From: Sedimenticola sp.
GTDB taxonomy: Bacteria; Pseudomonadota; Gammaproteobacteria; Chromatiales; Chromatiaceae
Assembly: GCA_026989135.1 (NCBI GenBank)
Contig: JALSJZ010000019.1
Span: 1 to 32,177 of the forward strand
Length of the DNA: 32,177 bases
Direction: 5' to 3'
Part shown: positions 22,264-30,177 of the stretch, one piece after another
Position numbering within the stretch: the stretch's first letter is position 1
Layout of the letters: the number at the start of each line of letters is the position of its first letter
Made by a program: the position numbers and the translations under genes
Notes under the pieces: generated by a model
What the model was told of the DNA's origin: nothing
Databases searched by the model: none
What the model saw: the letters and a program-made list of their open reading frames with translations, nothing else

Positions 22264-22439
22264 GTGCTATTTCCGACTTTTTCTACGCCGGAGGCTACGG
22301 ATTCTATCTCTGGGCCTCGTATGGTGCTGCCATTTTTTTAATGGTCGGCGAACTGATCGCCGCCAGACAACAACATCGAACTATTCTGAAACGCCTAAGT
22401 CGAATGGCACGAATGAACGCCGCCGAGGAAGATGAATGA
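22260..22439 (+). CDS. ccmD: heme exporter protein CcmD (59 residues)
   Basis: Very small single-pass membrane protein that stabilises the CcmABC-CcmE adduct. I translated it directly. It begins MSAISDFFYAGGYGFYLWAS, continues with one hydrophobic helix (YGAAIFLMVGELIAAR) and a basic tail with QQHRTILKRLSRM. The FFxxGGYGxYLW pattern and the basic tail are the CcmD signature. It overlaps ccmC by 4 bases at the start and ccmE by 4 at the end, so its expression is locked to its neighbours. Confidence 0.93.
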   Translation: MSAISDFFYAGGYGFYLWASYGAAIFLMVGELIAARQQHRTILKRLSRMARMNAAEEDE

Positions 22440-22894
22440 AACCAAGACAGAAACGCATCGTATTCGCCATCATTGCCGTTATCGCCATTGGCGTTGCTGC
22501 AAAACTGATCATTGCATCCATAGATGCAGGCTCCTCCTATTTCTACAGCCCAAAGAAGGTGCTGGCAGGTGAGGCCCCTACCGATCAAGTCTTCCGCATT
22601 GGCGGACTGGTTAAAGTCGGCTCCATGCAGCGCATTGGCAAAACGCTGACGGTCGAGTTCATCGTTACAGATGACCAGGCAGCTGAAATCACCACCCACT
22701 ACACAGGCATACTCCCTGACCTGTTCAAAGAGGGACAGGGGGTGGTTGCCAGAGGAAGGTTAAGAGATGACGGCATCTTTATCGCAGAAGAGGTATTGGC
22801 GAAACACGATGAAAAATACCTGGCACCCGAGGTAAAAGAGGCGCTCGAAGAGGCACATAACGAAGCCATGAACAAGAAGGAGTACGCCCAGTGA
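22436..22894 (+). CDS. ccmE: heme chaperone CcmE
   Basis: Periplasmic heme chaperone, anchored to the inner membrane, that binds heme covalently and hands it to CcmF/H. The 152 residues have one N-terminal membrane helix (RIVFAIIAVIAIGVAAKLII) after a basic MKPRQKR, an OB-fold body (FRIGGLVKVGSM, YTGILPDLFKEGQGVVARG), and the heme-attaching histidine at H124 in LAKHDEKYLAPEV. The tyrosine that acts as axial ligand follows at the expected place (HDEKY). This is the histidine type, not the cysteine variant of some sulfate reducers and archaea. Confidence 0.96.
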   Translation: MKPRQKRIVFAIIAVIAIGVAAKLIIASIDAGSSYFYSPKKVLAGEAPTDQVFRIGGLVKVGSMQRIGKTLTVEFIVTDDQAAEITTHYTGILPDLFKEGQGVVARGRLRDDGIFIAEEVLAKHDEKYLAPEVKEALEEAHNEAMNKKEYAQ

Positions 22895-24891
22895 TCCCAG
22901 AAATCGGCCATTATGCACTGGTTCTATCCATGTGCCTTGCCATTGCCCAGGCGATCTTCCCGCTTATCGGCACCATGAACAACACCCCCTCCTGGGCAGC
23001 ACTGGCTCGACCACTGGCCTGGGGGCAGGCACTTTTCCTGACCATAGCCCTGGGGGTTCTCACCTACGCCTTTCTGGTAGATGATTTTTCGGTTCGATAC
23101 GTTGCCTCAAACTCCAATACCCTGCTTCCCACCATCTACAAGATCTCAGCCGTCTGGGGTGCGCATGAGGGGTCGCTCCTGCTATGGGCCTTTTTTCTGG
23201 GCACCTGGAGCGCCGCCATTGCGATCTTCAGCAAAGGCCTGGCACAAGAGGTGGTATCACGCGTACTCGCCGTAATGGGCATGATCAACACCGGCTTTTT
23301 ATCCTTCATGCTCTTTACCTCCAACCCATTTGACCGCCTGTTCCAGATACCCGCAGAGGGGCGCGATCTCAACCCGCTGTTGCAGGATATTGGGCTGGCA
23401 CTTCACCCCCCTACCCTCTACCTGGGCTACGTTGGCTTCTCCGTGGCCTTTGGCTTTGCTATCGCCGCGCTGATTGGCGGTCGGCTGGACGCCTCCTGGG
23501 CGCGCTGGTCCCGTCCCTGGACGACCGCCGCCTGGGTCTGGCTGACCCTCGGCATCACCATCGGAAGCTGGTGGGCCTACTATGAGCTTGGCTGGGGCGG
23601 CTGGTGGTTCTGGGATCCGGTTGAAAACGCGTCCCTCATGCCCTGGATTGCCGGCACCGCACTGATGCACTCACTGGCCGTAACCGAGAAACGCGGCGCA
23701 TTCCGAAGCTGGACACTGATGCTTGCCATCCTGGCCTTCTCACTCTGCCTGCTGGGTACATTCCTGGTGCGCTCCGGTGTATTGACCTCGGTGCACGCCT
23801 TTGCAGCCGACCCGGATCGCGGCGCTTTCATCCTGGCCTTCCTGATCGTTGTCATCGGTGGATCGCTAGCGCTTTATGCCTGGCGCGCCCCCTCTATCTT
23901 TAGCGGCGGCCGTTTTGACCTCATCTCGCGAGAGTCATTCCTGCTGGGCAATAACCTGCTACTGACCGTATTCACCTTCCTGGTGCTGTTTGGCACCCTG
24001 GCGCCGCTGGTCTACGATGCGCTGGAGTGGGGCAAGATCTCGGTTGGGTTCCCCTGGTTCAACAAGATGTTCCTGATGGTAACCCCCTTCCTGGCGGTGT
24101 TGATCGGCTTTGGCCCACTGATGCGCTGGAAACGCACCGACCCTGTATGGCTCTTTAAAAAGCTGCGCATTGCCATGATCGTCAGCGTCATCATCGGGCT
24201 TATTGCATTCATACCCGCAATCTCTACAGGCTCCCTGCTGGTTCCTCTGGGCATGCTTCTGATGGCCTGGATCATCGCCTCGCATATCACAGCTGTCCTC
24301 GACCGCCTGAAACATAAAAAAGGGGTTGGCAGCTTCTTTGCCGATCTGGCCGGCAAAGGGCGCAGTTACTACGGCATGGTACTGGCCCATCTGGGGGTTG
24401 CGATGTTTATACTTGGCGCAACCATGGTCTCCCATCATGGCATAGAGACAGATCTGCGCATGTCCCCCGGTGAGAGTACCGAGATCAGCGGCTACCGTTT
24501 TCGGTTTGATGGTGTTAGCCATGCCCCTGGCCCTAACTACACCGCCAACCAGGGCCAGTTCACCATTTTTCAAGGCGATGAGCAGGTCGCCGTACTGAAA
24601 CCACAAAAACGCACCTATTTTGCACAGGGACGCCCCATGACGGAGGCGGCTATCGACTGGGGATTCACACGCGACCTCTATGTCTCACTGGGTGAGGATC
24701 TGGGCGATGGCGACTGGAGCATGCGCCTCTACTACAAGCCTTTTGTACGCTGGGTCTGGCTTGGCGGGTTGGCCATGTCTCTCGGCGGCATCCTCTGTAT
24801 CTCAGACCGCCGCTACCGAAGGAAAAAACCCAAAAAAGAGCAGTTGGCTCAAACCGATACCGCTAACACCCTGGTCACGGAGAAGAGCTGA
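22891..24891 (+). CDS. ccmF: heme lyase subunit CcmF
   Basis: Large inner-membrane protein that, with CcmH/I, ligates heme to the CXXCH site of apocytochromes. The 666 residues have more than a dozen hydrophobic helices. Visible signatures are the WGAHEGSLLLWAF block near residue 87, the WWD domain GWGGWWFWDPVENASLMPW near 230, and GTLAPLVYDAL with the long periplasmic segment HHGIETDLRMSPGES toward the C-terminus. Start is GTG 22891, overlapping the ccmE stop. The length is typical (about 650). Confidence 0.96.
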   Translation: MIPEIGHYALVLSMCLAIAQAIFPLIGTMNNTPSWAALARPLAWGQALFLTIALGVLTYAFLVDDFSVRYVASNSNTLLPTIYKISAVWGAHEGSLLLWAFFLGTWSAAIAIFSKGLAQEVVSRVLAVMGMINTGFLSFMLFTSNPFDRLFQIPAEGRDLNPLLQDIGLALHPPTLYLGYVGFSVAFGFAIAALIGGRLDASWARWSRPWTTAAWVWLTLGITIGSWWAYYELGWGGWWFWDPVENASLMPWIAGTALMHSLAVTEKRGAFRSWTLMLAILAFSLCLLGTFLVRSGVLTSVHAFAADPDRGAFILAFLIVVIGGSLALYAWRAPSIFSGGRFDLISRESFLLGNNLLLTVFTFLVLFGTLAPLVYDALEWGKISVGFPWFNKMFLMVTPFLAVLIGFGPLMRWKRTDPVWLFKKLRIAMIVSVIIGLIAFIPAISTGSLLVPLGMLLMAWIIASHITAVLDRLKHKKGVGSFFADLAGKGRSYYGMVLAHLGVAMFILGATMVSHHGIETDLRMSPGESTEISGYRFRFDGVSHAPGPNYTANQGQFTIFQGDEQVAVLKPQKRTYFAQGRPMTEAAIDWGFTRDLYVSLGEDLGDGDWSMRLYYKPFVRWVWLGGLAMSLGGILCISDRRYRRKKPKKEQLAQTDTANTLVTEKS

Positions 24892-25451
24892 TGTCAGATC
24901 AAAGCCAAACGCCAGGCCGCATGCGTTATCTGATACCGCTATTTCTTTTTCTCATTATGGCGGGCTTTCTGTTTAAGGGGCTGTTTATGGATCCACGCCA
25001 TATACCCTCGGTGTTGATCAATAAACCCGTCCCTGAGTTCAACCTGCCGACCCTGTTCGACCCTGAAAAACTCGTCAGCACAGCTGATATGAAGGGGAAG
25101 GTCTGGCTGCTCAATGTCTGGGCATCCTGGTGTGCCGCCTGCCGGGCCGAACACCAGGTACTCAATACCATAGCGGACATGGGCATCGTTGACATCATCG
25201 GACTCGACTACAAAGACGAAGAGGCTGATGGCAAAAGATGGCTGCAACAACTGGGCAACCCCTATAAAGAGGTTCTGGTCGACAAGAGTGGCCGCGTCGG
25301 TATCGACTTCGGGGTTTACGGCGTACCGGAGAGTTTCCTTATTGATGCCGAAGGGGTGATCCGTCATAAATTCACCGGCCCCCTCAACTACCCGGATATC
25401 AAAGGGGTGCTGATACCCAAACTCAACGAGATCAGGGGTGTGGAGAGATGA
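24891..25451 (+). CDS. ccmG: thiol:disulfide interchange protein CcmG/DsbE
   Basis: Membrane-anchored thioredoxin-like reductant that keeps the apocytochrome heme-site cysteines reduced. The 186 residues have an N-terminal signal anchor (LIPLFLFLIMAGFLFKGLF), the conserved INKPVPEFNLPTL segment, and the active site WASWCAACRAEH with C81 and C84. The cis-proline region is GVYGVPESFLID. The dipeptide between the cysteines is Ala-Ala rather than the more usual Pro-Thr/Val-Pro of CcmG proteins, which could change its redox potential. The start overlaps the ccmF stop by one base (TGATG). Confidence 0.95.
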   Translation: MSDQSQTPGRMRYLIPLFLFLIMAGFLFKGLFMDPRHIPSVLINKPVPEFNLPTLFDPEKLVSTADMKGKVWLLNVWASWCAACRAEHQVLNTIADMGIVDIIGLDYKDEEADGKRWLQQLGNPYKEVLVDKSGRVGIDFGVYGVPESFLIDAEGVIRHKFTGPLNYPDIKGVLIPKLNEIRGVER

Positions 25452-25933
25452 AAACAGTCAAAACAGTGCTCTTCATAGGGCTCTTCCTGATGTCGGGTTT
25501 TGCCGGGGCTACCGCCCTCTCCTCATTCGCCTTTGACAGCAAAGAAGAGGAGCAGGCCTTTCGTGAGCTCGCCGCCAAGATCCGTTGCCTGGTCTGCCAG
25601 AACCAGTCCCTGGCTGACTCGGATGCCGAGCTGGCCGGTGATCTGCGCAGAGAGGTCTATACCCTCTGGAAAGAGCAGAAATCAGAAGAGGAGATCGCCG
25701 AGTTTCTGGTCGCACGCTACGGTGACTTCGTGCTCTATGACCCTCCCATGAAACCCTCCACCTACATCCTCTGGTTTGGCCCATTCTTCCTGTTTCTCAT
25801 TGGCTGCTACGTGCTCTCACGCGCACTGAAAAGCAAAACCGAAGATAAAGAGGTAGAGCTGACGCAAGAGGATCAGCAGCGCCTGAAATCACTGCTGAAA
25901 GATGACAACGATAACCGGGAAATAACCAAATGA
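25448..25933 (+). CDS. ccmH: cytochrome c maturation protein CcmH (CcmL-type)
   Basis: Periplasmic thiol-disulfide protein that works with CcmG and CcmF at apocytochrome cysteines. The 161 residues start with a signal peptide (VLFIGLFLMSGFAGATA). They carry the RCLVCQNQSLADSDAELAGD motif, with redox cysteines C47 and C50, followed by a C-terminal membrane helix (YILWFGPFFLFLIGCYVLSRAL). This is the short, three-helix CcmH. The TPR domain fused to CcmH in E. coli is separate here as ccmI. It overlaps ccmG and ccmI by 4 bases each. Confidence 0.96.
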   Translation: MKTVKTVLFIGLFLMSGFAGATALSSFAFDSKEEEQAFRELAAKIRCLVCQNQSLADSDAELAGDLRREVYTLWKEQKSEEEIAEFLVARYGDFVLYDPPMKPSTYILWFGPFFLFLIGCYVLSRALKSKTEDKEVELTQEDQQRLKSLLKDDNDNREITK

Positions 25934-27222
25934 CTCTGTTCTGGATAACCGCAGCTGTGCTTACGGGCATGGCCATACTCTTTGTCGTACTGCCCATACT
26001 CAAATATAAAAAGGTAGAAGAAGCCAGTTCAGATGAGCTCAATATCGAAATCATCAGGCAACAACTGGCAGAACTGGATGCCGATATGGAGGCAGGTGAA
26101 CTGGAGGAGGAGCAATACATCGCCTCCCGCCATGACCTGGAGAAGGCACTGCTGGCAGATCTCAATAGCGACAGCAGCGAGCAGGCAGGTGAAGCCAAAT
26201 CCGGACGCTGGGCCATCTATGCCATACCGCTAGTTATTATTGCGATTGCACTGCCCACCTATTTTAAAATTGGCAGCCCGGATATCATCCCATACCTTGA
26301 CAGCCCTGCCGCCACACGGCACCAAGGTGCCACCCAAGGCCATGCACAGCAGCGCCCTGCCGGACAGCCCAACACCTCAATGGAAGAGCTGGTCGTCAGT
26401 CTGGCAGAGCGGATGGAGAACGACCCAGAGAACATAGAGGGCTGGAAGATGCTGGGGCGCAGCTACGTCTCTATGGGGCGCATCCACGATGCACTGCAAA
26501 CCTATGAGAGAGCACTGGATCTCGACCGCAAGGATGTTGACCTGCTGATGGGGTATGCCACAACACTGGCCATGTCCCGTGACAACCAGTTCCAGGGACG
26601 GCCTTCTGAGCTCATCGACCAGGCCTACCAGATCGCCCCACAAAACCCCAACGTACTCTGGCTAAAGGGCAATATTCACTATCAGGCAGGTGACTTTCAA
26701 CAGGCCATAGTGCTTTGGGAAAAGGTAATGGCCAAGCTGCAACCGGGTAGTGAAGAGGCCATAACCGTTGGTGACTACATCAAAGATGCCCGCTCCAGAC
26801 TGCCTGCCGGCACAGTAGCACCTGTAGCGTCCCCAGCCAGCACCACAGAGAGCAGCTCCAGCAAGGCCGCCGCAGCTGAGGCGATCCGTGTCATTGTCTC
26901 TCTGGATCCTGCATTACAAGAGAAGATTCAGGGTAACGAAACACTCTTCATCTTTGCCCGCCCCGTGACTGGCCCACGCGTACCGCTTGCCGTCGTTCGT
27001 AAAAAAGCCAGCGACCTGCCCGTCACACTCATCATGGATGACAGCATGGCTATGTCAGGGCAGCTTTCACTCTCAAAATACCCACAGGTCAAGGTAGAGG
27101 CCAGAATCACAAAATCTGGCAAACCATCGGCATCAAGTGGCGATCTTGAGGGTCTGGTCAGCCCGGTTGAACCCGGTCAGGCCGAGACTGTGAATCTGAT
27201 TATCAATACGGTGAATCCATAA
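25930..27222 (+). CDS. ccmI: apocytochrome chaperone CcmI (TPR)
   Basis: Chaperone that binds the C-terminus of apocytochrome c and delivers it to the heme lyase. The 430 residues have two membrane helices (WITAAVLTGMAILFVVLPIL near residue 5 and WAIYAIPLVIIAIALPTYF near 92), with a heptad-like cytosolic loop (IEIIRQQLAELDADMEAGEL) between them. A periplasmic TPR region follows (WKMLGRSYVSMGRIHDAL, NVLWLKGNIHYQAGDFQQAI). A C-terminal beta-rich domain (ETLFIFARPVTGPRVPLAVV) is similar to that of CcmI/CycH proteins. It closes the ccm operon, and the inverted-repeat element at 27229-27290 follows 6 bases after the stop. Confidence 0.94.
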   Translation: MTLFWITAAVLTGMAILFVVLPILKYKKVEEASSDELNIEIIRQQLAELDADMEAGELEEEQYIASRHDLEKALLADLNSDSSEQAGEAKSGRWAIYAIPLVIIAIALPTYFKIGSPDIIPYLDSPAATRHQGATQGHAQQRPAGQPNTSMEELVVSLAERMENDPENIEGWKMLGRSYVSMGRIHDALQTYERALDLDRKDVDLLMGYATTLAMSRDNQFQGRPSELIDQAYQIAPQNPNVLWLKGNIHYQAGDFQQAIVLWEKVMAKLQPGSEEAITVGDYIKDARSRLPAGTVAPVASPASTTESSSSKAAAAEAIRVIVSLDPALQEKIQGNETLFIFARPVTGPRVPLAVVRKKASDLPVTLIMDDSMAMSGQLSLSKYPQVKVEARITKSGKPSASSGDLEGLVSPVEPGQAETVNLIINTVNP

Positions 27223-27228
27223 CCAGGT

Positions 27229-27290
27229 GTAACTATTCAGCACCCTTACAAAATCGCCCATAACTGTTCAGGGGTGAGCTGAATAGTTAC
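27229..27290. mobile_element. 62-bp MITE-like element with 8-bp flanking repeat
   Basis: Perfect 13-bp terminal inverted repeats, GTAACTATTCAGC and its complement, bound a 62-bp unit. Homology of the arms continues inward with a 2-base bulge (ACCC opposite GGGGT). Directly outside lie AACCAGGT (27221-27228) and AACCAGAT (27291-27298), an 8-bp direct repeat with one mismatch. Termini beginning GTAA and an 8-bp target duplication are features of the IS66 family, so a non-autonomous IS66-related MITE is the best guess. An internal TAACTGTTCAG (27261-27271) is a near copy of the left end. It would fold in RNA and probably also terminates the convergent ccm and mtnP transcripts. Confidence 0.6.
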
Positions 27291-27298
27291 AACCAGAT

Positions 27299-28030
27299 CT
27301 ATATTACTGCCAAAAGCAGCTGCCTGGCCTTTTCCATGCCCTCATCCAGGCTGGCCTCTATCTCATCCCAGGTAATGGGGCCATCACCCCGACCTGCGGC
27401 CCAGTTGGCCACCACGGCACAGGCGGCATAGCTTAGCTCCAGCTCACGGGCCAGTGCGACCTCCGGCATGCCGGTCATGCCGACCAGGTCACAGCCATCG
27501 CGCTCCATGCGATTGATCTCCATGGCTGACTCCAGGCGCGGCCCCTGGGTCGCGCCATAGGTGCCGTCTGAAATAAGCTCAACCCCTGCCCGCTGACCCG
27601 CTTCAATCAGGCTGGCTCGCAGCGCTTCGCAATAGGGGTCGGTAAAGTCGATATGCACCACCCTGCCCTGTTGCCGGTCAAAGAAGGTATGTTCCCGCCC
27701 CCAGGTGTAATCAATAATCTGATGCGGAATAGCCATGCAACCTGGTGCCATATCCCGGCGGATGCCACCCACAGCCCCCATCCCTACAATCTTTTTGACC
27801 CCAGACTCTTTCAGCGCCCAGATGTTGGCTCGATAGTTGATCTGGTGCGGCGGGATGGTATGCCCTTCGCCGTGACGGGGGAGGAAGATGATCTCTTTTC
27901 CGCCGAATCTACCGAAAGCCAAAGGGGCGGAGGGTTCACCAAAAGGGGTCTGCACCGTTTTTTGCGCGGTAATCTCCAGCTCTTTTATCTGCCCAAAGCC
28001 TGAGCCACCAATGATTGCAAACTCTGCCAT
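27299..28030 (-). CDS. mtnP: S-methyl-5'-thioinosine phosphorylase (MTAP family)
   Basis: Purine nucleoside phosphorylase of the MTAP class, 243 residues. The N-terminal phosphate loop is FAIIGGSGFGQI. The phosphate-binding FLPRHGEGHTIPPHQINYRA block is near residue 50, and the substrate region GPRLESAMEINRMERDGCDL with VGMTGMPEVALARELEL lies near 165-195. In Pseudomonas-like gammaproteobacteria the corresponding enzyme acts on methylthioinosine, made by deamination of methylthioadenosine, and sits near nagZ. The same linkage here favours that substrate over methylthioadenosine, but residues alone do not decide it. The frame is open upstream inside hpt. ATG 28030 gives the correct family N-terminus. 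The released hypoxanthine could be salvaged by the adjacent hpt product. Confidence 0.88.
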   Translation of the reverse strand: MAEFAIIGGSGFGQIKELEITAQKTVQTPFGEPSAPLAFGRFGGKEIIFLPRHGEGHTIPPHQINYRANIWALKESGVKKIVGMGAVGGIRRDMAPGCMAIPHQIIDYTWGREHTFFDRQQGRVVHIDFTDPYCEALRASLIEAGQRAGVELISDGTYGATQGPRLESAMEINRMERDGCDLVGMTGMPEVALARELELSYAACAVVANWAAGRGDGPITWDEIEASLDEGMEKARQLLLAVI

Positions 28031-28041
28031 CTGACTATGCG

Positions 28042-28593
28042 CTAGCTGCCAGCCACAGCGTAGATGCCTGCCGCATTTCGCAGGTAGCCTTTGTAATCCA
28101 TGCCGTAACCAAACAGGTAGCGGTCTTCGGCCTGCATGCCGACAAAATCCGCTTTGAAGCCGTTGGTTCGATTGTGCATCTTCTCTACCAGCACGGCACT
28201 CAGCACACTGCTGGCACCCTGGTTGCGGCACCCTTCGACAATGGCCGCCAAGGTGACCCCTTCGTCCAGAATATCATCCAGGATGAGCACATCCCTGCCA
28301 TCCAGCAGCTCTTCAGGTGGACGCAGCCAGTGCAGCGAGCCACCCGATGTGCCATTACGGTAACGCGTGGCATGTACATAATCGGAGCGCAGTGGAAAGT
28401 TGAGACGGGTCAGCAGCTGGCCGCCCATCACCAGGCCACCATTCATCACACTCAATATGATGGGATCAGAGTCCGCAAGCCGCTGGGTAATCTCAGCTGC
28501 CATGCGATCCATAGCGGCCTCCACCTGTTCGCGGGAAAAGAGTTGATCCGCAGTCTGGAAGACCTCTTTAGCCTCTGTTGCACTGATGGTCAT
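28042..28593 (-). CDS. hpt: hypoxanthine-guanine phosphoribosyltransferase
   Basis: Purine salvage enzyme that converts hypoxanthine or guanine and PRPP to IMP or GMP. The 183 residues show ILSVMNGGLVMGGQLL near residue 48, the PRPP-binding loop DVLILDDILDEGVTLAAI near 100, and KADFVGMQAEDRYLFGYGMD near 147, all typical of type I phosphoribosyltransferases of the Hpt group. An ATG five codons upstream (28608) exists. I chose 28593 because AGGA stands 7 bases before it, while 28608 has none. It lies 11 bases upstream of mtnP in the same operon, so the base freed by MtnP feeds straight into it. Confidence 0.92.
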   Translation of the reverse strand: MTISATEAKEVFQTADQLFSREQVEAAMDRMAAEITQRLADSDPIILSVMNGGLVMGGQLLTRLNFPLRSDYVHATRYRNGTSGGSLHWLRPPEELLDGRDVLILDDILDEGVTLAAIVEGCRNQGASSVLSAVLVEKMHNRTNGFKADFVGMQAEDRYLFGYGMDYKGYLRNAAGIYAVAGS

Positions 28594-28637
28594 ATCGGTT
28601 CCTGTCATTTGAAAAATAGCGTAAGGGTATCACAGGG

Positions 28638-29681
28638 CTATAGATCAAGGGACAGTGAAAGCGTCTCATCAAACTCACCCACCATGTGGACAGCGGCCTT
28701 CCAGCGGGGGTTGAGGCGCATCTCATCATGTGTGCTGGCCGCATGGCCATGCATGCGCATCAGCCGCATCTGCGCTACCGGGTCTTTATAGCCCTTCAGT
28801 CTCTCCAATACCTGAGCCGCACCTTTTGGGTTATTGCACACCAGCACCATATCGCAGCCTGCATCCAGCGCAGCCAGGGCACGATCACCATAATCGCCGG
28901 CGCTGTCAGCAGCAGCCATTGAGAGGTCATCACTGAAGATGGCACCCTGAAAACGAAAGCGGCCACGCAGGATCTCTTTCAGCCAATAGGGTGAGAAACC
29001 GGCCAGCTCAGGGGCAACCTGCGGGTAGATCACATGGGCAGGCATGATCGCCTCCAACCCATAACTGATCATACGGTCAAATGGGAGAAGATCCGCCATG
29101 ATCTCATCCATACTGCGCCGGTCTACCGGCAGCTCATGGTGCGAATCTTCCTGCACACCACCATGCCCTGGAAAATGTTTGCCCACCGTGGCCATGCCCG
29201 CCTCATTGGCACCATGCCGCCAGGCTTGGGCCAGTTCCGCCACCACCGCCGGTCTATGGGAGAAGGCTCTGTCCCCAATCACCTGACTCAGGTCACCCCC
29301 CAGATCCAGCACCGGGGCAAAGCTGAAGTCCACCCCCACAGAGCGCAGCTCCGTGGCCATCAGCCAGCCGGTCTCATGCGTCACGTCATGGGCATGTTTT
29401 TTGTCGGTTTCATACAGCTCTCCAAACCAGGCTGCGGGGGGCAGGCGGGTAAAGCCTTCACGAAAGCGCTGGACACGCCCCCCTTCCTGGTCCACCGCAA
29501 TCAACAGTGCCGGGTTGCGCAGCTCATGTATTTCAGAGATCAGCCGACACACCTGGGCAGGTGACTGAAAATTACGGCTAAACAGAATGACGCCGCCAGC
29601 AGCGGGGTGCAGCAGCATTTCACGCTCAGCTGGCGTAAGTTCAGTGCCCTCCAGATCGAGCATCAGGGATCCACGCGTCAT
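28638..29681 (-). CDS. nagZ: beta-N-acetylhexosaminidase NagZ
   Basis: Cytosolic family 3 glycoside hydrolase that removes N-acetylglucosamine from anhydro-muropeptides during cell-wall recycling. The 347 residues begin MTRGSLMLDLEGTELTPAER and contain the substrate-binding GKHFPGHG motif with the following EDSHHELP loop, whose histidine is the acid/base residue in NagZ. VDQEGGRVQRFREGFTRLPP and the IFSDDLSMAAA segment with the nucleophile aspartate are also present. There is no signal peptide, as expected. No strong ribosome site is seen before ATG 29681. It is first in the nagZ-hpt-mtnP minus-strand run, with 44 bases to hpt. Confidence 0.95.
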   Translation of the reverse strand: MTRGSLMLDLEGTELTPAEREMLLHPAAGGVILFSRNFQSPAQVCRLISEIHELRNPALLIAVDQEGGRVQRFREGFTRLPPAAWFGELYETDKKHAHDVTHETGWLMATELRSVGVDFSFAPVLDLGGDLSQVIGDRAFSHRPAVVAELAQAWRHGANEAGMATVGKHFPGHGGVQEDSHHELPVDRRSMDEIMADLLPFDRMISYGLEAIMPAHVIYPQVAPELAGFSPYWLKEILRGRFRFQGAIFSDDLSMAAADSAGDYGDRALAALDAGCDMVLVCNNPKGAAQVLERLKGYKDPVAQMRLMRMHGHAASTHDEMRLNPRWKAAVHMVGEFDETLSLSLDL

Positions 29682-29744
29682 AATGTTGTTCGCCGTAGTT
29701 TAAAAAAGCCGATTTACGCTATAGTCAAACTACATTAAACCAAA

Positions 29745-30152
29745 ATGGATAAAAAAATGCGCCTTGCTCTATATACACTTCTCTCTATTATGCTCGTGCT
29801 GCCCTGCTACAGCTACGCTGAAGAGGATGAGCCCCCAGCGAAGCCCTCTTACTTCTCTCTTAAACCTTCTATCGTGGTCAACCTGCGCAGTGGTGGAAAA
29901 TTCGCCCGTGTTGACATTCAGATCATGACGCTGGATGAGGATCAGCTTGAGAATATCAAGCTGCATGCGCCCGCGATCCGGCATGCGCTGATACTGCTGC
30001 TCTCGGATCAGGATGGCAAAAAACTCAAGGCACCTGATGGCAAAGAGGCCTTTCGCAAGGCCGCTCTCACGGCCACTCAAGGGGTCATTAAAGAGCTAAC
30101 CGGCGTTGACAGCATTAATGAGCTCTATTTCACCAGCTTTTTTGTTCAGTAG
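29745..30152 (+). CDS. solitary FliL-family protein with signal peptide
   Basis: Protein of 135 residues related to the flagellar basal-body protein FliL. It shows YFSLKPSIVVNLRSGGKFARVDIQIM near residue 35 (a typical FliL start of the soluble domain) and the C-terminal GVDSINELYFTSFFVQ. A cleavable signal peptide (LALYTLLSIMLVLPCYSYAEE) replaces the uncleaved membrane anchor of genuine FliL. No other flagellar gene adjoins it. It diverges from nagZ and converges on the L,D-transpeptidase gene. It may therefore be a periplasmic FliL paralogue with a motility or envelope role. An alternative start is ATG 29757, four codons in. Confidence 0.8.
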   Translation: MDKKMRLALYTLLSIMLVLPCYSYAEEDEPPAKPSYFSLKPSIVVNLRSGGKFARVDIQIMTLDEDQLENIKLHAPAIRHALILLLSDQDGKKLKAPDGKEAFRKAALTATQGVIKELTGVDSINELYFTSFFVQ

Positions 30153-30177
30153 TGTTGCGCTGCTCTGACCCACCTGG

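Noticed and set aside
29712-29744. Sigma-28-like promoter for the FliL paralogue (TAAA close to GCCGATTT)
   Set aside because: The two elements are adjacent and not separated by about 15 bases, so the arrangement cannot work as a FliA promoter.
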